Origin: Selenomonas sp. AB3002
Lineage (GTDB): Bacteria; Bacillota; Negativicutes; Selenomonadales; Selenomonadaceae
NCBI RefSeq assembly: GCF_000702545.1
Contig: NZ_JNIO01000008.1
Coordinates: forward strand, 2,046,001 to 2,110,000
Direction: 5' to 3'
Length of the DNA stretch: 64,000 nucleotides
The notes under the pieces are model-generated. The model saw nothing but the letters and a program-made list of their open reading frames with translations. It was not told the origin of the DNA and ran no database searches. Shown here piece by piece: positions 24,387 to 32,742 of this stretch. A program made the position numbers and the translations under genes. Positions within the stretch are counted from its first letter, which is position 1. Each line of letters begins with the position of its first letter.

Positions 24387-25891
24387 TTATTTATTGAAGA
24401 CGGAAAAATCCAGTGCATCGAAGCCTGCCAGGAGTTCCTGCACCTGGCCTGCAATCTCCTTGGCACCGCCAGCCTTGCGGCTCTCGATATTGAGCGGCAT
24501 CTGGGGGTCATGGAGGGAGAGGCGCAGGAGAGCCCAGCCCTGGGGGAACACCAGGCGCACGCCCTCGAAGGAAGGCTTGGCAGCCTTGATGCCCTTCTCT
24601 GCCGCGCGGTTCTCAAAGGCCTGCAGCACATTCTGCCCATATTCTTTGAAATCTTCACGGGCTATCTTCATGCGGTATTCCACCGCCTCCACCGGCTCGC
24701 CCAGCGTTGCCACCAGGCCCTCAAGCTTCTTGCCCTTGGCCTTGGCTTTGGCAGCAGCAATCAGGAGCTTCACAGCCAGATAGGCGCCGTCATCCAGATA
24801 GTAGTTCTCGGACAGGGCTCCGTGGCCGGAAGTCTCGATGGCCAGCGGGGACACAATGCCGCTGTGGTTCAGGCGGACACACTCGTCAATGACGTTCTTG
24901 TAGCCGCGCATATAGCGGTGATGCTTGAGGCCCAGCTCCTCCTTGAGGAAAGTGGTGAGCTCGTCAGAGGTCACGGAGTCCGTGACAATGGTGCTGCCGG
25001 GATAGTCCGGTGCCAGAATAGCGGCCATCATGGCAATGAGGGCATTGCGGCTGATTTCCTTGCCATTCTTCAGCACAGCGCTCATGCGGTCCACGTCCGT
25101 ATCGAAAATCAGGCCCAGGTCTGCCTTGCTCTTCAGCACGGCCTCCCTGATGGCGGCCATGGCCTGCTTGTTCTCGGGGTTGGGAATGTGATTGGGGAAA
25201 TGTCCGTCCGGCTCCAAGTAAATGCTGCCTGTGGTGTCAGCCCCCAGGCGGCCCAGAATCTGGCTGGCGAAGAAGCCGCCTGCGCCATTGCCTGCATCCA
25301 CTACCACGTGCATGCCCTTGAGGGGTTCATTCTCGCCCCCAGAGCCTGACGGATTTTCTTCCGCAGGTGATGGCAGTAGCGCTCCATCAGATCATACTGC
25401 TGGACCTTGGACAGATCGCCCTGGGCTACCGGCTGGCGGGCAGCAGCAGAGAGAATGGCATCGATATCCTCATGCTCCACGCCCCCGTCCTTGGTGAAGA
25501 ACTTCAGACCGTTGCGGTTATAGGGCAGATGGCTGGCGGTAATCATGATGGAGCCATCCATGCTGGTTTCCGGGAACACCGTGGACATGAACATGGAAGG
25601 GGTGGAAGCCATACCGCAGTCCACAGTGACACAGCCAGCGGCAGTCAGAGCCTCCAGCACAGCCTTCTTGAGAGCCGGAGCAGAAATACGGGAATCGTGT
25701 CCCACCGCCACACGCAGCTTCTTCTTCTCCTTGTCGGCCTTCTCAGCGAGGAATTCCAAAAAGCCTCCGGTAATGACATTAGCCGCCTCTACAGAAAGAG
25801 TCACCGGCTCATCGGGCACGCCTTCCACAGCTACCCCTCGCACATCACTGCCGTTGGCAAGTTTCTTGAGTATTTTTTCAGATACTAGCAT
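24387..25891 (-). pseudogene. Phosphomannomutase/phosphoglucomutase, broken by one frameshift
   Basis: Two overlapping frames make one alpha-D-phosphohexomutase of about 500 residues. The first (from 25891) has the phosphoserine loop ITASHLPYNRNG; the second (to 24387) has the metal loop DTDVDR, the sugar loop ETSGHGALSEN, and the C-terminal phosphate-binding domain. Continuity is lost at a run of five C at 25336-25340 (five G in the mRNA). One more G would read QALGGENEPLKGMHVVVDAG and restore the enzyme. The domain order and all visible active-site motifs are intact. It may be a sequencing error, phase variation or a recent mutation. It would supply mannose- or glucose-1-phosphate for envelope sugars. 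Confidence 0.85.
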
Positions 25892-25896
25892 AATAA

Positions 25897-25971
25897 AAAG
25901 CCCCCTACCATGATTTTTACGATTTACTGCTACTCATACAGTTTATCATAATTCCACGCCAAGGGGGCTTT
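25897..25971 (-). terminator. Inverted repeat spanning the gmhA-phosphohexomutase gap
   Basis: AAAGCCCCC (25897-25905) and GGGGGCTTT (25963-25971) are perfect complements 57 bp apart. On the minus strand the downstream arm contains the GGGGG that would serve as ribosome site for the mutase and runs into TTTTTATTATG, the last three bases being its start codon. Transcripts reading from gmhA could thus fold to end transcription or hide the start. Confidence 0.5.
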
Positions 25972-25988
25972 ATCCTGCTTATAAAGTT

Positions 25989-26648
25989 TTATTCTCCAAA
26001 GAATTCATTCTCTGCCGCAATGCAGAGCATGTGATAGACAGGCAGATGATACTCCTGAATCTTGAAAGTCTCGTCCTCAGGCACGCAGATGGTGATATCT
26101 GCCATGTTCTTCGCCTTGATCTTGCCGCCTGATTTACCGGTGAGGGCAATGGACTTCACGCCCTTGGCCCGGGCCATGTCCAGGGCATAAATGACATTGG
26201 TGGAGTTGCCGGAGGTGGAGATGGCCAGCAGCACATCACCCTCATCCCCCATGCCCAGAAGCTGCTGGGCAAAGGAAAGGTCCGGCGCCTGGTCGTTGGC
26301 AAAAGCGGTGTTGAGGGCCACCTGATTCACCATGGAAAGGGCAGGCAGGGCCCCCTGCAGATTCTCCATGAAGTAATCAGCAGAATCCGGGCAGACCTCA
26401 CGGAAGCGCTGCTCCATCTGCTTGTCCAGCTTGCGGGGCAGCAGAAAGCCCTTCATGAGCTCACCTACCACGTGCTCTGCATCTGAGGCGCTGCCGCCAT
26501 TGCCGCAGGCAATGAGCTTGTGACCTGCGCGGTAGCTTTCGCATACTGCCTCCACTGCAGCTGTCATATCCTCCTTGCAGACGGCAAGAGCAGGATAACG
26601 CTCAATGAGATCATCAACGGCTTTAAGTGTACTTGGTTTTACTGACAT
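25989..26648 (-). CDS. gmhA: Sedoheptulose 7-phosphate isomerase
   Basis: A 219-residue SIS-domain protein. ACGNGGSASDAEHVVGEL near residue 48 and LLAISTSGNSTNVIYAL near 140 are the GmhA sugar-phosphate motifs, and ADITICVPEDETFKIQEYHLPVYHMLC follows the usual C-terminal pattern. It turns sedoheptulose-7-phosphate into D-glycero-D-manno-heptose-7-phosphate, the first step to ADP-heptose, and thus feeds the kinases at 429-1415 and 3111-4100. GGAG lies 8 bp upstream of the ATG. It is 22 kb from the heptose cluster, next to the phosphohexomutase gene. Confidence 0.88.
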   Translation of the reverse strand: MSVKPSTLKAVDDLIERYPALAVCKEDMTAAVEAVCESYRAGHKLIACGNGGSASDAEHVVGELMKGFLLPRKLDKQMEQRFREVCPDSADYFMENLQGALPALSMVNQVALNTAFANDQAPDLSFAQQLLGMGDEGDVLLAISTSGNSTNVIYALDMARAKGVKSIALTGKSGGKIKAKNMADITICVPEDETFKIQEYHLPVYHMLCIAAENEFFGE

Positions 26649-26658
26649 TTATATCTCC

Positions 26659-27351
26659 TTACCTGTTCCTATATCTCTCAGCCATGGATTTGGCATCGTA
26701 CTCACCGCTGGAAATGCGGCTGATATCCTGATAAGCAGGACGTCCCTGACCATCCCGGGGAGTAACATCCACCGGCTCGGAAGGACGCTGCCAGCCGCCC
26801 CTGTCATAGGAAGGGCTGCTGCCCTTTCCACGGAACCTGTTCCAGGCCCAGCGAAGGAGCATGATCAAAGCCCCGAAAAGAATGACATTGGCCACCAGGC
26901 CCAAGATATCCCCCAAAATTCCGCCAGAGCCAATGAGGCTGGCCAACATGTGGCCCAGGAACATACCGCCTGCCAGAATGCCCACCTGCCTCAGAGCAGA
27001 GCCCCAGCCAGAAGAGCTTTGGGCAGCGGTGCCAGCAGCCGCCGCATTGCTTTTGGCTGCTGCATTAGTCCCCGGCGCATCCTTTTCCAGGCTCTTGGCA
27101 TCCTTGGACGGCTTGTAGTCCTTGCCATTACCGGACACGGATTTGGAATCAGAAGCCTTGCTGCTGGGGGAACTTGCCTTGGGAGCCGCCGGCTTCGGTG
27201 CCGGTTTCGGCGCCGAGAACTTGGCCCCGCCCTTGGCTGCCGCAGCCACAGAATAAACAGCCTGATTATCAAGAGCAACGCCTGCAGGCGCTGCAACAGC
27301 AATCATCGTACCAATCATCAGCGAAGCAAGGATTTTCCTAGCATTTACCAT
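26659..27351 (-). CDS. Exported low-complexity membrane protein, unknown
   Basis: 230 residues with a signal peptide (residues 1-25), a long Ala/Pro/Ser/Lys-rich stretch (40-115), one or two membrane segments with glycine spacing at about 120-165 (GILAGGMFLGHMLASLIGSGG and VANVILFGALIMLLRW) and a basic, Tyr/Arg-rich tail. The order resembles the N-terminal half of Tim44-like bacterial proteins, without the Tim44 domain. It lies 10 bp before gmhA on the same strand and has AGGAG ahead of its ATG. Function unknown. Confidence 0.7.
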   Translation of the reverse strand: MVNARKILASLMIGTMIAVAAPAGVALDNQAVYSVAAAAKGGAKFSAPKPAPKPAAPKASSPSSKASDSKSVSGNGKDYKPSKDAKSLEKDAPGTNAAAKSNAAAAGTAAQSSSGWGSALRQVGILAGGMFLGHMLASLIGSGGILGDILGLVANVILFGALIMLLRWAWNRFRGKGSSPSYDRGGWQRPSEPVDVTPRDGQGRPAYQDISRISSGEYDAKSMAERYRNR

Positions 27352-27388
27352 AAAAAATTCTCCTTCTGTCTATATAAGCAATTGTATC

Positions 27389-27518
27389 GGCGTCCATGGA
27401 TGGACGCCTCTGCGGCCCTTCGTGTTTGAGGATCAAACCGGGGCCGTTGTAAATATGCCACTGGCATATTTACCTTTTGGTTCGTTTTCTTTGCGCCAAA
27501 GAAAATGAACAGCCGAAA
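27389..27518. repeat. Mosaic hairpin repeat, copy 4
   Basis: Begins with GGCGTCCATGGATGGACGCC, then a GCGGCCCTT/CCGGGGCCGT hairpin, GTAAATATGCC/GGCATATTTAC, and ends with GTTCGTTTTCTTTGCGCCAAAG and AATGAACAGCCGAAA. Its GTAAATATGCC stem differs from the GTAAACATGCC stem of copy 1 by paired changes on both arms. Confidence 0.85.
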
Positions 27519-27521
27519 CTG

Positions 27522-27797
27522 TTATCCTTCGTAGGATTTGATATCGTCTTCAAAAGCGTAGATTTCACCCACAGTGTCCAATTCCCCGGACAGATACCTG
27601 TCGATATCATCCACATCAATGTAGAGCTTGCAGTCAATATCCAGATACCCCTGTTCCCGGCCGCCGGAAAGGTCACGTATGGCCATGAGCTTTTCCCTGA
27701 GCTTCAGGAGCTCCGTACGGGTGGCGTGGATATCCAGCTTGATCTGGGGCACACCGTATTCCTTCAATACCTCATCCATAGTCATGCGCTGGGACAT
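27522..27797 (-). CDS. Small hypothetical protein
   Basis: 91 residues from the ATG at 27795-27797, chosen because AGAGG lies 9 bp upstream; an ATG three codons earlier directly abuts the ribosome site. The protein is acidic and soluble with a central helix (ATRTELLKLREKLMAIRDLS) and an Asp-rich segment (YLDIDCKLYIDVDDIDRYL). No known motif. Mosaic repeat copy 4 begins 3 bp after its stop codon. Possibly in one unit with the 57-codon gene upstream (gap 69 bp). Confidence 0.6.
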   Translation of the reverse strand: MSQRMTMDEVLKEYGVPQIKLDIHATRTELLKLREKLMAIRDLSGGREQGYLDIDCKLYIDVDDIDRYLSGELDTVGEIYAFEDDIKSYEG

Positions 27798-27866
27798 ATC
27801 ATTCATCCTCTCTTTGACCTTTTGATGTTTAGTCTAACAAAGCAGTTTGTAAAATATCTGAAAGAC

Positions 27867-28040
27867 TTATTCCCCGGCATCATTACCATTCATATGGTCC
27901 AGTATGCTCTGGAGCTCCCTCTTCTGCCGCAGGTGGCTCTCATAATCCAAATCGTTGGAATCCACCCTCATGCGCCGCGTCAGCTCATCAATACGCGCCT
28001 GCAGGCGCCCCCTGATCTTGTCATCCATCTTAACTTTCAT
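27867..28040 (-). CDS. Small helical hypothetical protein
   Basis: 57 codons: ATG at 28038-28040, TAA at 27867-27869. The start could instead be the ATG at 28026-28028, which has GGGAAGGG 12 bp upstream. The product (MKVKMDDKIRGRLQARIDEL and on) is highly charged and should form one long amphipathic helix, with no membrane segment. Short length and steady coding character through 170 bp support it as a gene. Function unknown. Confidence 0.5.
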   Translation of the reverse strand: MKVKMDDKIRGRLQARIDELTRRMRVDSNDLDYESHLRQKRELQSILDHMNGNDAGE

Positions 28041-28066
28041 CCCTTCCCAAATAAATAACGTATTTA

Positions 28067-28210
28067 TTATAACGCCGTTGTTCCAGTTTTGCCATAGGCA
28101 AAACTTCCGCTTAGCGTTTCAACAGGCTTGTCCCGTTATAACGCAGTTGTTCAAATTTTGTCGACAGACAAAATCTGAACAATGACGGTTCAACATAGCT
28201 GTTATGTTAA
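28067..28210. repeat. Two tandem 69-bp hairpin units
   Basis: TTATAACGCCGTTGTTC (28067) and TTATAACGCAGTTGTTC (28136) start two units 69 bp apart. Each continues with a hairpin: GTTTTGCC/GGCAAAAC in the first, ATTTTGTC/GACAAAAT in the second, so stem bases changed in pairs. A third small hairpin follows. Confidence 0.65.
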
Positions 28211-28249
28211 CCGCGATAAAAAATATTGACCTCCACCGCTTGCGTGGGA

Positions 28250-28351
28250 GGGGGACCACCGAAGGTGGCGGAAGGGGTAATGAGTGGTCGAACCATGCCC
28301 TTCGAAGCCGCTTTCCCTCCTCGCCCCTTCCACCGGCTACGCCGGTCCCCC
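28250..28351. repeat. GC-rich MITE-like palindromic element
   Basis: The outer arms GGGGGACC...GGAAGGGG (28250-28277) and CCCCTTCC...GGTCCCCC (28324-28351) are inverted copies, with smaller hairpins inside each (CCACCGAAGGTGG, CCGGCTACGCCGG). It has no coding potential and, with the tandem units, fills the 363-bp gap. Confidence 0.65.
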
Positions 28352-28403
28352 TTCCCCGTTTCACGGGGCAGGTAAGGCCTCAAACATATTGCGCCTACTA
28401 TAT

Positions 28404-30203
28404 TTAGATTTCCTTTTCTTCCGCCACCTTTTTCGCCTCTGCCTGCTCTTTTTTCAGCGCCTTATAATCCTTCTCGGAAATCTCCTTCAGGTACTCCTCG
28501 GGGATTCTCCTGAAAGCCTTGGGGCGGAGCCTGTAAAGCTCCTTGTAATTCAGCAGGGCATTTTCCCCGTCTCCCATCTCCTCGTAAATCTGCGCCGTCA
28601 GCAGCCAGGCCACGGCATTCTTCTTGTCCAGGGACTTTGCCTTCTCGCAGTCGGAAAGGGCCGCCTCCCTATCCCCTCTCATGCGGCAGACATCGGCGCG
28701 GTTCAGGAAGTTGTAGATATTCTTGTCATCCATGGACACGGCCTTGTTGGCATCGGCAAGGGCACCTTCGTAGTCTCCCTCCACCGCCCGGGCACGGCCG
28801 CGGATGGCGTAGTTTTCCGCAGCATTATCCTGATTTTCTGCCGCGAAGGCGCGCTCCATCTGAAAGAGGGCGGCACTGCCCATGCCATAGTCACTGTAGG
28901 TATCGGCGTTTTCCCTCATCTTCTTCACCACTTTGGCAGGAGCGGCCAAGGCCTTTGCCTGCTCCTGCTGAAGCTCCTCACGGCGCTTTGCTTCTGCCAG
29001 CTTCATCTGCTCCCGGAAGCCCGTGGCCTTTTCCACTCTGTAGGCCTTGGTCACCATTTCCTGCAGGCGGGCGCCAGTGCCGGTCCTTGCCAGGAAGTCA
29101 TGGAGCACCTCATTTACCCGGTTGTCCTCCAGACAGGTCACGCCGCCTCTGCCGTCGCTGCGGAACTGCCACTCCTCCGGGCTGTCGTAGTCATGGAAAG
29201 CCCTGGACAGGGCCCCCGCCACATAGTAGGCATTTTCTGCCGTATTGTCGAACTCATCCCCTGTCCAGTCCACGGTGAGCAGCCATTCTCCATCTATATA
29301 GATATCCTTGCGCCCCTGCACCGTCACATGACCTGCCCCATAAGCACTCATGAGCTGTGAAAGCTTCGCCTCCCGCAGATCCGTATCAGGGTGGTCGTTG
29401 TAGTTCTCCTGCTCCTTGAGCTTGGGGTCAAGGTCCTGATACTCCATGACATTCTTTGTTTCATAAGTCAGGTAATAGCCCATGCGGTACATGGCCGCTG
29501 CTCCGCCGCCGGGATTGAAGCCGGCTGAGGCCATGAGGTAGAAGCCCCCTTCGTCAGCCTCATACTCCGTGGGCAGGGTCACATTCTTGGCAATGGAATA
29601 GTTCACCAGCGCGTTGAGCTTGTTCCAGTCCATAAGGCCTGCATCCATATTGAGGAAGGCCATGCCATAGTACTGGGCCACCGCCTTGGCATAATTGTGG
29701 GCGCTGTGCTGCCTGAGGCCGTGAGTCATCTCATGGGCCAGCACCGCCGCCAGCTCATCCCTGTCGCACTGGAGCCCCCGCACCAAGGCCCGGTTGATGC
29801 TGATGTAATTGGTGGGATAGCAGGCAGCATTGAAGTCATTGCTGTCATTGATGCTCCACAGGAAAGGCAGGGAATCGGCCTTCAGGGCATAATCCCCCTT
29901 CTCCACCAGCTGCTCCATGACTTCGTTCACTATGGCCCAGTCATGGTCATTCCTGTCCCTGCCATTGGCCCCCAAATCCTGAATCCGCCCGCTGATCTGG
30001 GCCCTGGGATCATTGCCCAGCAAGAGCACGCTCTTGAGACTGGATTTGTAGGCAGCATAGACACCCAGGGCCTGGGCAGCTGCCGCCCAGGGGTCTACGC
30101 CTGCCTCCACCCGGGCAGCAGGCAGCGCCACTCCCATGCCCATCAGAGCTGCCAGGCACAGGGACAGGGCCTTATGCTTTATTAAAGAAAGTTGATTTTT
30201 CAT
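28404..30203 (-). CDS. M48-family zinc metallopeptidase with C-terminal TPR repeats
   Basis: 599 residues from the ATG at 30201-30203 (GGAGG 7 bp upstream); 16 more codons are open upstream without a ribosome site. A signal peptide (residues 1-34, ending ARVEA) leads to the periplasm. The catalytic HEMTH is at residues 157-161 with the third zinc ligand in EYEADEGGFYLMASAGFNP near 212. A ~160-residue insert follows, then at least three tetratricopeptide repeats (about 440-570) and a Lys/Glu-rich end. This M48-TPR layout is that of BepA-like envelope proteases that control outer-membrane protein assembly, including LptD. Confidence 0.87.
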   Translation of the reverse strand: MKNQLSLIKHKALSLCLAALMGMGVALPAARVEAGVDPWAAAAQALGVYAAYKSSLKSVLLLGNDPRAQISGRIQDLGANGRDRNDHDWAIVNEVMEQLVEKGDYALKADSLPFLWSINDSNDFNAACYPTNYISINRALVRGLQCDRDELAAVLAHEMTHGLRQHSAHNYAKAVAQYYGMAFLNMDAGLMDWNKLNALVNYSIAKNVTLPTEYEADEGGFYLMASAGFNPGGGAAAMYRMGYYLTYETKNVMEYQDLDPKLKEQENYNDHPDTDLREAKLSQLMSAYGAGHVTVQGRKDIYIDGEWLLTVDWTGDEFDNTAENAYYVAGALSRAFHDYDSPEEWQFRSDGRGGVTCLEDNRVNEVLHDFLARTGTGARLQEMVTKAYRVEKATGFREQMKLAEAKRREELQQEQAKALAAPAKVVKKMRENADTYSDYGMGSAALFQMERAFAAENQDNAAENYAIRGRARAVEGDYEGALADANKAVSMDDKNIYNFLNRADVCRMRGDREAALSDCEKAKSLDKKNAVAWLLTAQIYEEMGDGENALLNYKELYRLRPKAFRRIPEEYLKEISEKDYKALKKEQAEAKKVAEEKEI

Positions 30204-30251
30204 ATCATATCCTCCGTGCCCCCATTGTACCACAAAGAAACCAGAATTCAA

Positions 30252-30653
30252 TCAAAAGTGGAAGAAGTTCAGGCACTTCATGGCCAGCTTCCTGCCCTCC
30301 TCCTCAGGGTGTGCCAAAATGTGCTCCAATGTGTACACGTAAAAAAAGGAAGATATGGGTACATAGCGGCGGCCCTTCACCATATCCGCCTCCCGCAAGA
30401 GCTTCTTGTAGGCTTTCATGAAATCTTCCTCCGTAGCCTGATATTTTTTTATGATTTTTTTCAGTTTCCGGTCACGGGCACAGTAGGCATATATCCGGGC
30501 AATGAGCTCCTGCCTCTTAGGGCCCGGAATTTCGCCTGCGTACTCATTTATTAACTCATTTGTCAAAGATGAGCGCTCCAATGACCTTTTCATCTCAAAA
30601 ACGAAAAGTGTGCACAAAGCAACAAGCACACCAACCAGCAATACATTCATCAT
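30252..30653 (-). CDS. Small membrane-anchored hypothetical protein
   Basis: 133 residues: one N-terminal membrane helix (residues 3-19) followed by a helical, Lys/Arg/Glu-rich cytosolic or periplasmic domain with EMKRSLERSSLTNELINEY and KKIIKKYQATEEDFMKAYKKL. GGAGGAG precedes the ATG. It lies 48 bp upstream of the M48 protease gene on the same strand and may be in its operon. No motif recognised. Confidence 0.65.
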   Translation of the reverse strand: MMNVLLVGVLVALCTLFVFEMKRSLERSSLTNELINEYAGEIPGPKRQELIARIYAYCARDRKLKKIIKKYQATEEDFMKAYKKLLREADMVKGRRYVPISSFFYVYTLEHILAHPEEEGRKLAMKCLNFFHF

Positions 30654-30770
30654 TCTCTCTCCTCCTCAGCAAACAGCCGCGCATTCATCTTTAATAATAA
30701 CAAACTTTTTGCTCATTTTGGCACTTGGTTACATATTTTTTTCATATTTCTCTGTTAGTATAATACCTGT

Positions 30771-30932
30771 CAGCGAGAGGGATGCCTTGTCAATCCCCTA
30801 GGTATTCGGAACTCTTGTTGATTTCCCTGCAAGGGGGTTTATCCCACCCTCCTTGTTATCCCATTTCTCAAACGCTTTATCATCCCTTCCAAGCGTTTGT
30901 CCCTCCTGGATCGTGCAGGAGGGACTTTTTCT
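30771..30932 (+). ncRNA. Candidate structured small RNA with its own terminator
   Basis: A TATAAT at 30759-30764 precedes ~160 bp that fold as consecutive stems: GAGAGGGAT/ATCCCATTTCTC enclosing AATCCCC/GGGGGTT with internal loops; AAACGCTT/AAGCGTTT; and a strong terminator GTCCCTCCTG/CAGGAGGGAC followed by TTTTT (30898-30932). No open frame with a ribosome site is present. The looped long first hairpin is somewhat like 6S RNA, but I could not confirm that. The -35 region is poor. Confidence 0.4.
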
Positions 30933-30963
30933 TTGCGCAAAAGAATTTTGTGCCCGTATCACA

Positions 30964-31008
30964 AACGCCCGGTGTGCACACTCGTCAAGTGTGCCACCGG
31001 GCGTTTTG
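30964..31008 (-). terminator. Terminator of brnQ
   Basis: A long stem, AACGCCCGGTG with CACCGGGCGTT around an inner CACACT/AGTGTG stem, 10 bp past the brnQ stop. T-runs on both strands make it possibly bidirectional. Confidence 0.8.
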
Positions 31009-31017
31009 TTCAACATA

Positions 31018-32373
31018 TCAGTTCATATCAACTGCCTGGGTGTCGTTTTTTACCGTTACTTCTCCCCGCAGAAAGGAAATGCCAAGACCAATCCCTGCAC
31101 CGATGATGGCCGGAATCAGCCAGCCCAGCATCAGGCTGTAGAATGGCACGTACTGGGCAAGGATGCCGTTCAGCACCGGCAGCTGGAAGCCAGCGGCATT
31201 CAGGGCATCCACCACAGCAAAGGCCAGAGTGAAATCAAGGGCCCAGCGATACACCGTACGGCGCTCGCCGATAACGCCATGGAACAGGGACAACACCACC
31301 ATCACAATCACCAGCGGATAGATACCCACCAGGAAGGGCACAGCCAGGGTGATAATCTGAGTTAGACCGATATTGGAAACCACGAAGCTGAACGCTACGC
31401 CGAAGCGGAGCAGATCCTTATAAGTTACCTTATTATTAAAGAGTTTGTTGAAGAACCAGGCAGTGCCGGAAATGACGCCGCAGCTGGTGGTCAGGCAGGC
31501 CAGGCCGATGATGACTGCCAGCAGGAGGTTGCCTGCAGGACCGAAGAAGATGCCCACTGCCTCAGCCAGCAACTGGCCGCCGTTGGCAGAATGGCCCAGG
31601 ACGCTGGCGCTGGTAGCACCCAGATAAGCCAGAGAACCATAGACAAGAGTCATGAGGAACAGGGCGATAAGGCCAGCCATCAGGCAGACCCGGCCAAGGG
31701 CTTTGGACCCCTCCACCCCACGGGCGCGCACGGCATTGACCACGAGAGTACCAATGGCGATGGAAGCCAGGAGGTCCATGGTCTGATAGCCGTCCTGGAA
31801 GCCCTGGGCAAAGGCGGACTCTACATAGGAACCGGTAGCGGGCATGATGTCACCCAGGGGTGCGCCGAAGGCCCGCAGGAACATAATCACCAGGAAAACC
31901 AGCAGCACCGGGGTCAGCATCTTGCCCACCCGGTCGATGAGCTTGCTGGGGTTCAGAGCCAGCCAGTAGGTGGCACCGAAGAAAAAGGCCGTGTAGATGG
32001 CCTGTCCCATAGTCATGGTATCTTCCGTGAGGAAGGGGCGGATACCGATCTCAAAGGACACAGCCCCCGTGCGGGGCACGGCAAACATGGGGCCGATGGT
32101 GAGATAGAGAATCACCAAAAGGGCCGTAGCGAAAGCCGGGCGGGTCATGCGGGAGATAAACTCAATGTACTTGCCTCCCTGCATGGCGATAGCGGCAATG
32201 CCCATAAGGGGCAGGCCCACGCCGGTAATGAGGAAGCCTGCCATGGCGGGCACCACATTATCCCCTGCTGCCTGTCCCAGCGCCGGCGGGAAAATCAGGT
32301 TGCCTGCGCCGAAAAAGATGGAAAACATCATGAGCCCCACACCCAGGAGCTCTCCTTTACTAAGGCTGTTCAT
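31018..32373 (-). CDS. brnQ: Branched-chain amino acid:cation symporter
   Basis: A 451-residue polytopic protein of the LIVCS family, starting with LSKGELLGVGLMMFSIFFGAGNLIFPP, the family's first-helix signature, with PRTGAVSFEIG and about 12 hydrophobic helices. It imports leucine, isoleucine or valine with Na+. GGAG lies 9 bp before the ATG. The leader is about 120 nt and contains a short hairpin plus T-run that might attenuate transcription. Confidence 0.93.
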   Translation of the reverse strand: MNSLSKGELLGVGLMMFSIFFGAGNLIFPPALGQAAGDNVVPAMAGFLITGVGLPLMGIAAIAMQGGKYIEFISRMTRPAFATALLVILYLTIGPMFAVPRTGAVSFEIGIRPFLTEDTMTMGQAIYTAFFFGATYWLALNPSKLIDRVGKMLTPVLLVFLVIMFLRAFGAPLGDIMPATGSYVESAFAQGFQDGYQTMDLLASIAIGTLVVNAVRARGVEGSKALGRVCLMAGLIALFLMTLVYGSLAYLGATSASVLGHSANGGQLLAEAVGIFFGPAGNLLLAVIIGLACLTTSCGVISGTAWFFNKLFNNKVTYKDLLRFGVAFSFVVSNIGLTQIITLAVPFLVGIYPLVIVMVVLSLFHGVIGERRTVYRWALDFTLAFAVVDALNAAGFQLPVLNGILAQYVPFYSLMLGWLIPAIIGAGIGLGISFLRGEVTVKNDTQAVDMN

Positions 32374-32433
32374 TCTGCACTCTCCTTACAACATCATACA
32401 TTGTGCGCTCGCAGTGTACATCTGATGACATAT

Positions 32434-32530
32434 AAAAAATCATGCCCCATGATGCCCGAGCACGACCGAACCCGTATGACTATTGATTTTTGCTGAAGTA
32501 ATTATAGCACAGGCCCATGTTACAATGCAA
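32434..32530 (-). promoter_or_regulatory. brnQ promoter and possible attenuator hairpin
   Basis: On the minus strand TTGCAT (32525-32530), 18-bp spacer and the extended -10 TGCTATAAT (TATAAT at 32501-32506). About 45 nt into the transcript, ATCATG GGG CATGAT is followed by five T (32434-32453). The stem is short and AT-rich. The remaining ~200 bp to the divergent acyl-CoA ligase gene is AT-rich and holds only that gene's promoter (TATAAA near 32681). Confidence 0.45.
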
Positions 32531-32742
32531 CACATGATGCAAGAAAATCTCTCTCCAAAGTACACAGCCAAAATTTTTACATCTTCCCTGAAAATAACTA
32601 TTTTTTCTTCATTAAGTGTAAACTTGACAGTCTTTTCCTTTCATCATTCTTCCATTGACTTTCTTTAGTACCTAGTATAAAATTCAATTTAAGTCATTTT
32701 ATTATGTTTCGAAGTCCATTTCTATAGAAAAGGATGTGCACT

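Noticed and set aside
32396-32453. A short leader peptide (ATG at 32444) for brnQ attenuation
   Set aside because: No ribosome site and no run of Leu, Ile or Val codons; only the weak hairpin was kept, at low confidence.
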